64,000 bases of DNA, from the NCBI RefSeq assembly GCF_023544445.1, contig NZ_JALPVJ010000002.1:434001-498000 (forward strand). The letters are read 5' to 3'. The notes beneath the pieces were generated by a model. The model was not told the origin of the DNA. It saw nothing but the letters and a program-made list of their open reading frames with translations, and did not search any database. Position 1 is the stretch's first letter; each line of letters opens with the position of its first letter. This stretch comes from Actinoplanes sp. M2I2. GTDB lineage: Bacteria; Actinomycetota; Actinomycetes; Mycobacteriales; Micromonosporaceae. Shown in pieces: positions 10,312 through 18,715 of the stretch. The position numbers were made by a program, and so were the translations under genes.

Positions 10312-10932
10312 CTACTTTCCGCTTCTCCACAACGGCTCGCAGGGCAGCGGAGTTCCCTTCACCAGGCCGGTTCGGACACTGATTGTCGGGACGCCTCGGT
10401 CCGACCGCTCCTCGAAGAGCACGAAATGCAGGGTAGTGCCGGCCGGCATCCGGTCGCGCCGGATGGGGAAGACGTGCTCGCCTCCGCGGTATTGGGCGGC
10501 CCCGATCGGCATGACGCTGTTCAGCTCCGGCAACGCCGGCTGGTCGTTCTCGGCGCATCCGACCAGCTTCGCGTCCGCGGGGACCCGCTCGAACTCCACG
10601 AGGGCGGGCACGCCGACGGCCCTCAGCGCGGCATTCAACCGGCCGGCGTCGGTCAACTGCCGGATGGTCAGCACGACGGATCCGTCCGGCGACGGCTCGA
10701 CCGACCAGGCGGCCAGGTTCATCGGCGCGGGCCGGTCGGTCTTCGCGCCGGTGGACACGGTCACCGCAACGCTGGCGACGGCGGCCACCACGGCCAGGCT
10801 CGCCGCCACCCCCGCGTTGCGTCGCCGGCGCAACGTCCGGCCCCGGGCGGTGATGTCGTCCAGGTCTGCTCGCAGCCGCACCGGCTCGAATTCTGTGCGG
10901 ACCACGGCGTACAGGTCATCGTCGTCGGACAC
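10312..10932 (-). CDS. Membrane-anchored partner of ECF sigma factor (anti-sigma-like)
   Basis: A 206-residue protein with a short acidic N-terminal cytoplasmic part (SDDDDLYAVVRTEFEPVRL), a positive stretch GRTLRRRRN, one membrane segment (about residues 39-60) and an extracytoplasmic domain rich in Pro/Val. It directly follows the sigma gene, ending the operon. The start chosen is the GTG at 10932, because GAGGAG (10941-10946) is eight bases upstream. A GTG at 10941 overlaps the sigma stop but would have no room for a ribosome binding site. No zinc-binding anti-sigma motif is visible, so the role is inferred from position. Confidence 0.65.
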   Translation of the reverse strand: MSDDDDLYAVVRTEFEPVRLRADLDDITARGRTLRRRRNAGVAASLAVVAAVASVAVTVSTGAKTDRPAPMNLAAWSVEPSPDGSVVLTIRQLTDAGRLNAALRAVGVPALVEFERVPADAKLVGCAENDQPALPELNSVMPIGAAQYRGGEHVFPIRRDRMPAGTTLHFVLFEERSDRGVPTISVRTGLVKGTPLPCEPLWRSGK

Positions 10933-10937
10933 GGCAT

Positions 10938-11432
10938 TCACTCCTCTTCGGTGACGGACGTCAGGTGTGCCCGCAGGGCGCTGGTCGCTCGGGCCAGGTG
11001 GGCGGTGACCGTTCCGGCGGCGATCCCCAGCGTGCGGGCGGTGGTCTTGCTGTCGAGGTCGAGGAAGATGCGCAACGCGACGACCTGCCGCTGACGCAAC
11101 GGCAGCGACCGGAGGGCCGCCATCATCCGGGGATCGAGCGTCGCCGCGTCCGGGTCGTCCTGATCCGGCTGGTCGTACCGGTCGGGTGTCAGCACTTCTC
11201 CGCGCCACCGTCGCCACCAGGAGATGTGCATGTTGAGAGCGGTGCGGACGACCCACGCGCGGGGCGAGGGATGGTCGGCCACCCGGGGCCAGCGCGCCCA
11301 TGCCCGGGCGAAGGCCTCCGCCACGACCTCCTCGGCCGCCTGCCGGCTGCCCAAGGACGCCGTCACCGCCCGCAGGCAGTCGTCCCTGGCGCTCTCGTAG
11401 AAGGCGGCGAAGTCCGCCCGTCGATGTTCCAC
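10938..11432 (-). CDS. SigE-family ECF RNA polymerase sigma factor
   Basis: A 164-residue protein. Region sigma-2 is at ~5-70 (ADFAAFYESARDDCLRAV, AEEVVAEAFARAWARWPRV). Region sigma-4 is at ~105-155 (LPLRQRQVVALRIFLDLDSK, AAGTVTAHLARA). This architecture and the phrase FARAWARWPRV are typical of the actinobacterial SigE-family ECF factors. Start: GTG at 11432, preceded by a TAATAG-like -10 and no ribosome binding site. The gene product downstream is probably its membrane regulator. A similar pair lies at 18089-19214. Confidence 0.9.
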   Translation of the reverse strand: MEHRRADFAAFYESARDDCLRAVTASLGSRQAAEEVVAEAFARAWARWPRVADHPSPRAWVVRTALNMHISWWRRWRGEVLTPDRYDQPDQDDPDAATLDPRMMAALRSLPLRQRQVVALRIFLDLDSKTTARTLGIAAGTVTAHLARATSALRAHLTSVTEEE

Positions 11433-11505
11433 ACCGCTATTACGCCAGACGACCGCCGCACGCTTACCTCACCGGAGATCGATCGGGGCTGACAAGATCG
11501 GCGGC

Positions 11506-12033
11506 ATGCGCACCATCGCGAGCAACCGTCTCCGGCTGCGACCGTGGCGCGACGAGGACGCCGACTTCCTCCTCGATCTGGAGTCGCGCTGGGAGGTCGT
11601 ACGATTCCTGGGCGCGCGGCCCACGACCATGAGCAACCGGGTGGATGCTCTCGCCTCGATCGCCCGCCGGCGGGCCATCGACCATCCGATCCACGGAATC
11701 TGGGCCATCACCACGGCGCCGGACGGCGGACTGGTGGGAAACGTCCTGCTCAAGCCGATTCCCCGGTCGTCCGGAGCCCCGGTCGACGGCCCGGCCGAGG
11801 TCGAGATCGGCTGGCATCTGCACCCGGACGCGTGGGGGCGCGGCTACGCCACCGAAGCGGCGGCAGCGGTCCTGGACGACGCGTTCAGCCGGGGTCTGGC
11901 GTGGGTCTTCGCGGTCACGCACCCGGACAACCACGCCTCCCAGGCCGTGTGCCGGCGGCTCGGCATGACGCACCTCGGCCGGACGACGCGGTACTACGAC
12001 ACGGCGAACGAACTCTTCGAGCTGCGGGGCTGA
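11506..12033 (+). CDS. GNAT acetyltransferase, RimJ/RimL type
   Basis: A 175-residue acetyl-CoA-dependent N-acetyltransferase. It opens with TIASNRLRLRPWRDEDADF and has the acetyl-CoA loop around residues 104-118 (LHPDAWGRGYATEAAAA). VTHPDNHASQAVCRRLGM is the typical C-terminal part. Such proteins acetylate a protein N-terminus, an amine or an antibiotic; the substrate cannot be read. A CAAGAT box lies seven bases before the ATG with no ribosome binding site. The gene stands alone. Confidence 0.85.
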   Translation: MRTIASNRLRLRPWRDEDADFLLDLESRWEVVRFLGARPTTMSNRVDALASIARRRAIDHPIHGIWAITTAPDGGLVGNVLLKPIPRSSGAPVDGPAEVEIGWHLHPDAWGRGYATEAAAAVLDDAFSRGLAWVFAVTHPDNHASQAVCRRLGMTHLGRTTRYYDTANELFELRG

Positions 12034-12065
12034 TCGGCGAGGACCCGGGGTGTCGCCACGGGACC

Positions 12066-12743
12066 TCAGCCGGGGCCGGTCACGACGCCCGCCTGGTACG
12101 CGCGGATCACCAGCTGGGCCCGATCTCGTACGCCGAGCTTGGCGAAGAGGTGGCTGACGTGGGTTTTCACCGTCGAGTAGCTGAGGTAGAGGTCCTCGGC
12201 GATCTCGTGATTCGACTGGCCGCGCGCCACTGCGGCGAGGACGTCGTGCTCGCGCGGTGTGAGCGGAGGCAGCGCCGTCGCCGGGACGGGCGGCCGGGCC
12301 GGCTCCGGCGGCGTCCCGGCTTGCAGGTAGCTCTCGATCAGCCGGCGGGTGATCGCCGGCGACAGCAACGCGTCGCCCCGGGCCACCGTACGGACCGCGG
12401 TGATCAGCTCGGCCGGCAGCGTGTCCTTGAGCAGGAAGCCGCTGGCGCCCGCCTGCAGCGCCTGGAAGACGTACTCGTCGGCGTCGAAGGTGGTCAGGAC
12501 CAGCACCCGGGTCGTGCCGGGGGCCGCTCCGCCGGTCAGATGCCGGGTCGCCTCGATGCCGTCCATCTCGGGCATCCGGATGTCCATCAGCACCACGTCG
12601 GGACGGGTCTCGCGGACCGCGGCCAGCGCCTCGACCCCGGTGCCGGCCTCGGCCACGACCTCGATCAGCGGGTCGGAGGAGAGGATCAGCGAGAAGCCGC
12701 TGCGCACCAGGGCCTGGTCGTCGGCCACCACGACCCGAATCAT
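12066..12743 (-). CDS. NarL/LuxR-family two-component response regulator
   Basis: A 225-residue protein with a receiver domain (residues 1-120) carrying Asp54 in VVLMDIRMPEMDG as phosphoacceptor, and a C-terminal LuxR-type helix-turn-helix (LTPREHDVLAAVARGQSNHE ... YSTVKTHVSHLFAKL). Its ATG overlaps the stop of the histidine kinase gene (ATGA), so kinase and regulator are translationally coupled. Likely target: its own operon or the CPBP protease gene at 14205, across a gap with three 14-bp repeats. Confidence 0.93.
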   Translation of the reverse strand: MIRVVVADDQALVRSGFSLILSSDPLIEVVAEAGTGVEALAAVRETRPDVVLMDIRMPEMDGIEATRHLTGGAAPGTTRVLVLTTFDADEYVFQALQAGASGFLLKDTLPAELITAVRTVARGDALLSPAITRRLIESYLQAGTPPEPARPPVPATALPPLTPREHDVLAAVARGQSNHEIAEDLYLSYSTVKTHVSHLFAKLGVRDRAQLVIRAYQAGVVTGPG

Positions 12744-13942
12744 GAGGTGCCCGCCGCGTTCCGGCCGGGTGTGCCGCCGGGCAGCGGGAACCGGGCCCAC
12801 ACCCGGAAGCCGCCGTCCGGGGCGTTGCCGGTGATCAGCTGGCCCGCGTACACGGCGACCCGCTCCCGCATCCCGATCAGCCCGTGGCCCTCGGCGCCAC
12901 GGACCTCGTCAGGGCTCCGGCCGCGGCCATCGTCCACCACCTCGATCTCGACGGCACCGGCCGGGTGACTCAGATGGACCCGTGCCCGGGCCGGCCCGGC
13001 GTGTTTGAGCGTGTTGGTCAAGGCCTCCTGGACGAGGCGGTAGACAGCCAGCTCGATCCCCGGCGAGGCGTCGCCCGGGTCGCCGGCCGAGCGCAACTCG
13101 ACCGGCAACCCGGCCGTCTCCACCCGCGCGACCAGCGCCGGCAGGTCCGCCAGTCCGGGTTGTGGCGACAGACCGGAGGCATCGGCGGTGTCGCGGGTCG
13201 TGCGCAGCAGCTGACGCATCTCCTGCAGTGACGACCGGCCCGTGCGACCGACCCGGGCGATCGCCTCTCGCGCCTGCGACGGTTGCGCGTCCAGCAGATG
13301 CTCGGCCACCCCGGCCTGCACCACCATCACGCTCATCGCATGCCCGAGGACGTCGTGCAGTTCGCGGGTGAGCCGCAGCCGCTCCTCGACCGCTGCCCGG
13401 GAGGCGCGCTCGCGCTCCAGCTCGACGCGCCGCTCGGCCTCCAGCACCTGGGCCTCGTGAAGCGCGCGGCGCTCGCGGGTGCCGGTGCCGAGGACCCAGC
13501 CGCCGACGAGCAGGGCGCAGTTCACCACGGCGCCTTCGGCGCTGAGGTCGATCGGGCGCAACACTGCCAAAAGGACCAGACCCACGAGGAGCACAACGAC
13601 CCCGTGACGGCCCGTACGGCGGGAGCCCACCGCAGCAACCGTGTAGAAGGCGACGATGGTCCCCACCGGGGCCGCGCCCGCGGCATACCGGAGGGCCACC
13701 AGCCCCAGCGCACCGGCGAGGCAGGCGGTGAGGACAGCCAGCGGATACCGGTTGCGCACGGCCAGCGGTGCGGTGGCCGCGACGGTCAGCAGCACCGAGA
13801 AGGCGTCGGGGACGCGATTCTCCGGGACGCCGTCGAGACCCGCGAGGTGCACCCCCAGGGCCACGGTCACGGTGACGGCAGCCACCAGCAGATCCCAGCC
13901 CGCGCGGTGAGGTGGTGACGATGCTCGTACGGGTGGGGTCAT
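12740..13942 (-). CDS. Sensor histidine kinase, HisKA_3 (NarL-partner) type
   Basis: A 400-residue membrane protein. The N-terminal half has about five hydrophobic segments (residues ~18-160), followed by a coiled-coil-like Arg/Glu linker. The dimerisation domain has the phospho-acceptor His196 in LTRELHDVLGHAMSVMVVQA. The C-terminal ATPase domain has VQEALTNTLKHA (N box) and DDGRGRSPDEV and GHGLIGMRERV (G boxes). The short extracytoplasmic loops suggest an intramembrane-sensing kinase that detects envelope stress. Start: ATG at 13942 with a weak GGACGGGA upstream; the longer frame upstream would translate the repeat region. Confidence 0.9.
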   Translation of the reverse strand: MTPPVRASSPPHRAGWDLLVAAVTVTVALGVHLAGLDGVPENRVPDAFSVLLTVAATAPLAVRNRYPLAVLTACLAGALGLVALRYAAGAAPVGTIVAFYTVAAVGSRRTGRHGVVVLLVGLVLLAVLRPIDLSAEGAVVNCALLVGGWVLGTGTRERRALHEAQVLEAERRVELERERASRAAVEERLRLTRELHDVLGHAMSVMVVQAGVAEHLLDAQPSQAREAIARVGRTGRSSLQEMRQLLRTTRDTADASGLSPQPGLADLPALVARVETAGLPVELRSAGDPGDASPGIELAVYRLVQEALTNTLKHAGPARARVHLSHPAGAVEIEVVDDGRGRSPDEVRGAEGHGLIGMRERVAVYAGQLITGNAPDGGFRVWARFPLPGGTPGRNAAGTS

Positions 13943-14028
13943 CGCATCCCGTCCGGTCGGGCCACGTCCGATGACGTCGGCCTGCCGGTCAACCCTAAGC
14001 CGGGCCGGTCGTCCGCACATCGGTCTGC

Positions 14029-14065
14029 AGTACCGGGTCCGGAGTACCGGGTCCGGAGTACCGGG
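14029..14065. repeat. Three tandem 14-bp repeats between kinase and CPBP genes
   Basis: The unit AGTACCGGGTCCGG occurs at 14029-14042 and 14043-14056, then in shortened form (AGTACCGGGCC) from 14057. The array lies in the divergent regulatory gap (13943-14204). A further GGTACCGGCC is at 14094. Helically phased repeats like this may be response-regulator sites; this is inference. Confidence 0.6.
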
Positions 14066-14204
14066 CCTGTGGTGGGGTGTGGGTCGGTCGCAGGTACCGG
14101 CCGGCGCGGCGCGTTCGAGACCCGGGGCCGACGCCCCGCCGTCGGCGACACGACAGCGTGGAAGCACGGCGTGAGCCGCACCCACCGACCGCAGGAGAAA
14201 AGCC

Positions 14205-15044
14205 GTGCCCTCGCTGACGAACACCCCGGCCACCCCGCCCGACGACCGCCTCCGCTCAGGTTTGCGCGGGGCCATCGGCCGGTCGCCCCTGACCAGCTTC
14301 TTCGTGCTGGCCGCGATCCTCTCGTGGTGGCCCGGTCTGCTCTACCTGGCCGGCTGGTCACCGATGCCCATCGCGGGCTTCGGCCCCTTCCTGGCCGCCG
14401 TGGTCGTGCTCGCGGCGACCGGGGGCCGGCCGGCGGTGACCGGGTTGCTGCGCTCGATGGTCCGCTGGCGGGTCCCGGCGCGCTCCTACGCCGCCGCGAT
14501 CGGCCTTCCCCTCCTCATCAGCGGCGTCGCGATCATCGCCGACCTCGCTCTGGGCGCCGCCCGCCCGCAGGCTGCCGACTGGGCGCTGTGGACCGGGATT
14601 CCCGTGTCGATGCTGGCGATCCTGCTGGTGCCCGGTCTGGGCGGAGCCTGGGAGGAGCCCGGCTTTCGCGGCTTCGCCCTCGGCCGGTTGGAGCAGCGGT
14701 TCGGTGCGGCCGCGGGACCGCTGATCCTCGGGGTCCTGTGGGTCATCTGGCACGGGCCGCTGTTCCTGGCCGGGCAGATCCTGTGGACCGACGTCCTGAC
14801 GATCGTGGCCGCCGGCGTGGTGATCGCGGCCGTGTTCCACTCGGCCCGCGACAGCGTGTTCATCGCCATGCTGCTGCACGCCACGAACAACGCGGTCGGC
14901 GGTGGCTTCGCGAGCCAGCTGTTCGACGGCGCCGACAGCACCCGGCTCGGACTGCTGACCGCCGGTGGCTGGTGGCTGGTCGCGGCCGTCGTCCTGGTGC
15001 GCCTGGCACGCTCACGCCGCCCGGACACCGCGACCGCGCCGTGA
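14205..15044 (+). CDS. CPBP-family intramembrane glutamic metalloprotease
   Basis: A 279-residue protein with about eight membrane segments. The CPBP (Abi) motifs are intact: EEPGFR in AWEEPGFRGFALG (motif 1), a His in VLWVIWHGPLFL (motif 2), and HATNN with the preceding FHSARDS (motifs 3 and 4). Family members cleave membrane-embedded substrates, or act in bacteriocin and anti-sigma processing. The GTG start has GCAGGAG about seven bases upstream. It diverges from the two-component system and may be its target. The 3' end runs into tandem repeats (15050-15135). Confidence 0.88.
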   Translation: MPSLTNTPATPPDDRLRSGLRGAIGRSPLTSFFVLAAILSWWPGLLYLAGWSPMPIAGFGPFLAAVVVLAATGGRPAVTGLLRSMVRWRVPARSYAAAIGLPLLISGVAIIADLALGAARPQAADWALWTGIPVSMLAILLVPGLGGAWEEPGFRGFALGRLEQRFGAAAGPLILGVLWVIWHGPLFLAGQILWTDVLTIVAAGVVIAAVFHSARDSVFIAMLLHATNNAVGGGFASQLFDGADSTRLGLLTAGGWWLVAAVVLVRLARSRRPDTATAP

Positions 15045-15049
15045 CACTT

Positions 15050-15140
<91 letters not shown>

Positions 15141-15346
15141 GAACGCCGTTCGCGGGGCGGCCCAGCGTGCCTGCTTCGTAGGGGGACCAGGACCGCGGCG
15201 TGGCCCAGCCGCCGCCCGGCCGCACGCCGGAATCCCGATAAACACCGGTATACCCAGGATTCCGGCACTCACCTACGTGCCACGTGGACCGCCCTTCGAC
15301 GCGACCCACTACGAGACAAGCGCTGTCGGGGGGAGAATCTCGGACC

Positions 15347-15748
15347 ATGACTTCACCGCTCATCGCCACTGAAGCTCGCCAGGACGTCGCCACGGTTGTC
15401 CGCCGCGTCACCTCGCTCCTGGCCGAGCGCGGGATCACGCTGTTCGCGACGATCGATCATGCGGCGGGTGCCCGCGAGGCCGGGCTGGACCTCGCGGACG
15501 AGGTCGTTCTGATCTTCGGAAGCCCGGCGACCGGTACGCCGCTGATGCAGCAGGATCCGCGGGTCGGCATCGCGCTGCCGCTGCGGCTCCTGGTGTGGTC
15601 GCAGGACGGCCGGACCCGCATCGGCTACGACGATCCCACCGCTCTCGCCGGGCGCTACGACCTCGACTCCGATCAGATCCTGCAGCGGATGCGCGACCTG
15701 CTCGCAGGGCTCGCCGCCGCCGCGGCGGAGACGCCCGCCGCAAGGTAG
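15347..15748 (+). CDS. DUF302 domain protein
   Basis: A 133-residue soluble protein with the DUF302 fold: ARQDVATVVRRVTSLLAERG, then ITLFATIDHAAGAREAGL, VLIFGSPATGTPLMQQDPR and a C-terminal RYDLDSDQI. The family is small and cytoplasmic, with no settled biochemical role. The ATG at 15347 is in a GGGGGGAGAATCTCGGACC context, so the ribosome binding site is unusually far (about 12 bases). It is probably monocistronic and ends before a repeat-rich region and a strong hairpin. Confidence 0.85.
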   Translation: MTSPLIATEARQDVATVVRRVTSLLAERGITLFATIDHAAGAREAGLDLADEVVLIFGSPATGTPLMQQDPRVGIALPLRLLVWSQDGRTRIGYDDPTALAGRYDLDSDQILQRMRDLLAGLAAAAAETPAAR

Positions 15749-15781
15749 ACGCCTGCCGTGCGAAGCCGGCTACCGCGTGGG

Positions 15782-15950
15782 GGTGCGTGCCGTGCGGAGG
15801 CGCGCACACCTCCCGGATCGCGCCCAGCGGCATCCCGAGGTGCGTGCCGTGCGGAGGTGCATGCCGTGTGCAGGTGCGTGCCGTGTGCAGGTGCGTGCCG
15901 TGTGCAGGTGCCGGGGGAGTGTGTGCCGCGGGAATTGTGTGCCGCGGGAA
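15782..15950. repeat. 17-bp minisatellite downstream of the DUF302 gene
   Basis: Units of the form GGTGCGTGCCGTGTGCA occur four times in tandem at 15839-15906 (two identical, two variant). One separate copy lies at 15782-15798. Two 15-bp TGTGTGCCGCGGGAA-like units follow from about 15920. No coding function is apparent. Confidence 0.85.
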
Positions 15951-15955
15951 GTGTG

Positions 15956-15989
15956 TGTCCCCATGGGCGCGGCAACGCCCATGGGGACA
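15956..15989. terminator. Strong bidirectional hairpin
   Basis: TGTCCCCATGGGCG (15956-15969) and CGCCCATGGGGACA (15976-15989) form a perfect 14-bp stem with a 6-base loop (CGGCAA). There is no U-tract, as is common in actinomycetes. It lies between the convergent DUF302 gene and the gene ending at 15997 and probably terminates both. Confidence 0.8.
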
Positions 15990-15996
15990 GCACGGG

Positions 15997-16341
15997 TCAG
16001 CGCTGGAAGCGGGCCGGCACCCAGCGGCGGGCCGGGGCCGCCTTGGCCTGGGCCGCGCGCCGGCGCAGGACCAGCGCGGCGATGACGCCGCCGGCCAGGG
16101 CCAGGATGCCGGCCGTGGGTGCCTTGCGCTGCCGGACAGCCCCGCCGGCCTGGCGCGCCCGGGCCGGGGCGGCCTCGCGTACCCGGGCCGCGCCCGTGGT
16201 GATCGCCTGGCGGAAGCGGGGCCTGGGCTTCTCGGGCGACCGCTCGTCACCCGGTGTCCCGGTGCCGGCGAGGTCGGTGCCGGGAAGGTCGGCGCGGGTG
16301 TGCAGCTCGTCCGTGCGGCTGCCGGTCTTCTCGATGCTCAT
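15997..16341 (-). CDS. Small single-pass membrane protein, unknown function
   Basis: A 114-residue protein with an acidic, Thr/Gly-rich N-terminus (MSIEKTGSRTDELHTRAD), an Arg/Ala-rich middle (residues ~48-78), one hydrophobic segment (TAGILALAGGVIAALVL, ~79-95), and a strongly basic tail ending RRWVPARFQR. I do not recognise a family. The basic tail suggests an N-out/C-in or membrane-surface nucleic-acid-facing role, but that is only inference. ATG at 16341 with AGGAG six bases upstream. The stop lies just after the strong hairpin at 15956-15989. Confidence 0.7.
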   Translation of the reverse strand: MSIEKTGSRTDELHTRADLPGTDLAGTGTPGDERSPEKPRPRFRQAITTGAARVREAAPARARQAGGAVRQRKAPTAGILALAGGVIAALVLRRRAAQAKAAPARRWVPARFQR

Positions 16342-16485
16342 GGCGCTCCTCGGTCTCGGGCGGCCGCGGCCCGGGGAGGTGCCGCGGCTCTGCCCCTTGC
16401 CTGCCCCACCCGGCTGATCGGCTAACCGTCTCCCGGATTCATTCACCCCACCGCGCCGCGGAGCAGGGCCGTCGAGACCTTGTCG

Positions 16486-17883
16486 TTACCGATTCGGGGT
16501 CGCGAAGTCGGACGGCTTGAACTTGCCCTCCGACAGGTTGTCCTCGATCTGTTCGAGGCTGCGGCCGGTGAGCTCCGGCATCTTCCGGTAGAGGAACACG
16601 AACGCGATGATGTTGAACGCCGCGTACATCCAGAAGGTTTGGCCGGTGCCGATCGCCTTCATCGTGCTGAGCAGGGTCAGGGTGATGAGCACGTTCGTAC
16701 CCCACAGGGAGGCCGACTGGGCCGCGGCCCCGGCCGCGCGGGTGGCCAGCGGGTAGATCTCGGAGCCGGTGAGCCAGCCCATGAGCTGGATGCCGCCCGC
16801 GGTGAAGGCCATGAAGGCGATCAGCGTGCCGACGATCCACGGGATCATCGACTTGCCGTCGTTGCCGGTGACGAAGAACGAGCCCAGCACGATCAGGGAG
16901 AGCGCGGCGAAGGGCAGCGTGATCAGGGTGAGCCGGCGCCGGCCGACCCGGTCGATGATGGCCAGGCCGATGAGCTGCGCGATCAGGTAGGTCAAGCCCA
17001 GGGCGACCGAGACGCGCAGCGCGGTCGAGTCCGAGAAGCCGTTGTCGGTGAGGATCGTCGGCGTGTAATAGACGATCATCTCGATGCCGGACAGCTGGGT
17101 GAAGATCGCCAGGCCGCAGCCGACGACCAGCGCCGGGCGCACCCAGGCCGCCCGGAGCCCGGCCCAGCCGCGGGTGCTGGCCTTCTTCTCGGCCCGGACG
17201 TTGTCGTCGATCTCGCTCATCTCCGCGGAGAGGTCGCTGCCGGGGTGCCGCACCTTGGCCAGCGCCTCCCGGGCCCGGTCGGTGTGTCCCTCGCGGGCGA
17301 GCCACCGCGGGCTCTCCGGGAGCCGCAGCATCAGGGCGAACATGATCGCGGCGGGCAGGGCGGCCATGCCGATCGCGACCCGCCAGTCGATGACCTCGGT
17401 CGCGCCCACGATGGTGGCGATGACGATGCCGACCCCGATCGCGATCTGGAAGAAGAGCACCAGCCGCCCGCGGTAGGCGGTCGGGGCCAGCTCGGCGACG
17501 TAGACCGGTGCGGTCTGCGTCGCCCCGCCGACGGCGAAGCCGAGCACGAGGCGGCTGAGCGACAGGGTGATCGGGTCGGGCGACAGCGAGGCGGCGATCG
17601 ACCCGACGACGAAGACGACGCCGATCAGCAGCAGGGTGCCGTGCCGGCCCCGCCGCTCGGACAGCCGGCTGCAGGTCAGCGCGCCGATCACGGCGCCCAC
17701 GAGGATCGAGGCCGCGATCACCTGTTCCCAGACGTGCCCGATGCCGAAGTCCTCGCCGATCTGGAGCAGCGCGCCGGAGATGATGCCGGTGTCATAGCCG
17801 TACAGCAGACCGGAGATGGCCGAGACGAGCGCGACCACGATGATCGAGCCGGTGAGCCGGTCGTCGTTCCCGCGGGCCGACAC
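16486..17883 (-). CDS. Sugar-porter MFS transporter
   Basis: A 465-residue, 12-TM major facilitator of the sugar-porter branch (like XylE/GalP/GlcP), a sugar:H+ symporter. Signatures: GYDTGIISGALL in TM1, SERRGRHG between TM2 and TM3, LPESPRWL after TM6, TQLSGIEMIVYYTPTIL in TM7, and DRVGRRRLTL in the second half. The C-terminal PELTGRSLEQIEDNL is typical. GTG start at 17883 without a good ribosome binding site. No enzyme gene follows in the same direction, so the sugar cannot be inferred from context. An inverted repeat (17942-17984) lies upstream. Confidence 0.92.
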   Translation of the reverse strand: MSARGNDDRLTGSIIVVALVSAISGLLYGYDTGIISGALLQIGEDFGIGHVWEQVIAASILVGAVIGALTCSRLSERRGRHGTLLLIGVVFVVGSIAASLSPDPITLSLSRLVLGFAVGGATQTAPVYVAELAPTAYRGRLVLFFQIAIGVGIVIATIVGATEVIDWRVAIGMAALPAAIMFALMLRLPESPRWLAREGHTDRAREALAKVRHPGSDLSAEMSEIDDNVRAEKKASTRGWAGLRAAWVRPALVVGCGLAIFTQLSGIEMIVYYTPTILTDNGFSDSTALRVSVALGLTYLIAQLIGLAIIDRVGRRRLTLITLPFAALSLIVLGSFFVTGNDGKSMIPWIVGTLIAFMAFTAGGIQLMGWLTGSEIYPLATRAAGAAAQSASLWGTNVLITLTLLSTMKAIGTGQTFWMYAAFNIIAFVFLYRKMPELTGRSLEQIEDNLSEGKFKPSDFATPNR

Positions 17884-17941
17884 CTGCGCCCCGGTTTGTC
17901 CTGGCTCATCTCGACCCCCGGTTGCGGCTGGTGGCCCGCTC

Positions 17942-17984
17942 GTGACGAAGCGCGGGCTTGATCAGTCTCAGTGGGGTTCGTCAC
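17942..17984. promoter_or_regulatory. Inverted repeat upstream of the sugar porter
   Basis: GTGACGAA (17942-17949) and TTCGTCAC (17977-17984) are perfect 8-bp inverted repeats 27 bp apart, about 60-100 bp upstream of the porter start. It could be an operator or a loop; no regulator gene is adjacent. Confidence 0.35.
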
Positions 17985-18016
17985 CGTCGCAACTCGAGCC
18001 GAGCCTTTCTCACGAC

Positions 18017-18118
18017 CGGCGGTCAGCGGCGCGGCGTGGCCGAGCACTCCGGCGGTCAGCGGCCCGGCGTGGCCGAGCAATCCGGCGGTCAGCGGCCCGG
18101 CGTGGCCGAGCACTCCGG
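18017..18118. repeat. 33-bp tandem repeat anchored at the stop codon of the LytR_C gene
   Basis: Three copies with a period of 33 bp. The copy at 18092-18118 encodes the last nine residues (PECSATPGR). The next begins at the stop codon (TGA at 18091-18089), and each downstream copy repeats an in-frame TGA plus the same coding stretch with one to two changes. 33 is a multiple of three, so stop codons stay in register. Confidence 0.85.
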
Positions 18119-18715
18119 CGGCGGCGAGGGTCGGCCCGCGGCGACGAGGGCCTGGTTGACCTCGGTGGTGGTGGCCAGCCGGCCGAAGCTCGCACCCAGC
18201 GTCACGTCGACGGTGGCGTCCGGTCGCCCGGGTTCGAACACCAGGTCCGCGTCGCCGTGCAGGTGGGCCCGGATCAGGGACGCGGCGCCGACCGCGGCGG
18301 GACCGAAACGCACCGTGGCCGGGCCGGTGATCGGCGGTTCGGTCGGACCGGCGGCCAGGGTCAGCACGGTGAAGCTGCGCGCGCGCAGCTGGGCGGCCGT
18401 CGCGTCGGTGAGGCCGCCCGGGGCGCCGCCGTCGAACAGGCGGAGGCGCACCTCGCCCGGGCCGTTCGGCAGGGTCAGCACACAGGCCACGGTGGGACTG
18501 TTCGCGGCCGGGCCCGGCCGCGACGCCGGATCGGGCTGCGGCCAGGCGAGGGTGGCCGTGACTCCGGCCGCGGTCGCCACCGCGGCGACCGCTCCGACCG
18601 TGGTGGTGACCTTCCGGCGCCGGCCCCGGGCGCGGACGGCCGCGGCCGGCAGGACGCGCAGGTCCTGAACGTCGGCCTCGAGCTGCCGGAGGCGGTCAGA
18701 AAGGGGAAGGGGCAT
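18089..18715 (-). CDS. Membrane-anchored LytR_C-domain protein paired with ECF sigma factor
   Basis: A 208-residue protein with a short N-terminal cytoplasmic coil (LSDRLRQLEADVQDL), a basic RARGRRRK stretch, one TM (~residues 36-57) and an extracytoplasmic domain from ~70. The latter matches LytR_C-like repeats: VRLRLFDGGAPGGLTDATAA, LRARSFTVLTL and VRFGPAAVGAASLIRAHLHG. LytR_C is normally appended to cell-wall LCP ligases and is found free in actinobacteria. Its start overlaps the sigma gene by 20 bp, so it probably acts as the sigma's membrane-bound regulator with a cell-wall-sensing domain. The end carries a 33-bp repeat. Confidence 0.7.
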   Translation of the reverse strand: MPLPLSDRLRQLEADVQDLRVLPAAAVRARGRRRKVTTTVGAVAAVATAAGVTATLAWPQPDPASRPGPAANSPTVACVLTLPNGPGEVRLRLFDGGAPGGLTDATAAQLRARSFTVLTLAAGPTEPPITGPATVRFGPAAVGAASLIRAHLHGDADLVFEPGRPDATVDVTLGASFGRLATTTEVNQALVAAGRPSPPPECSATPGR

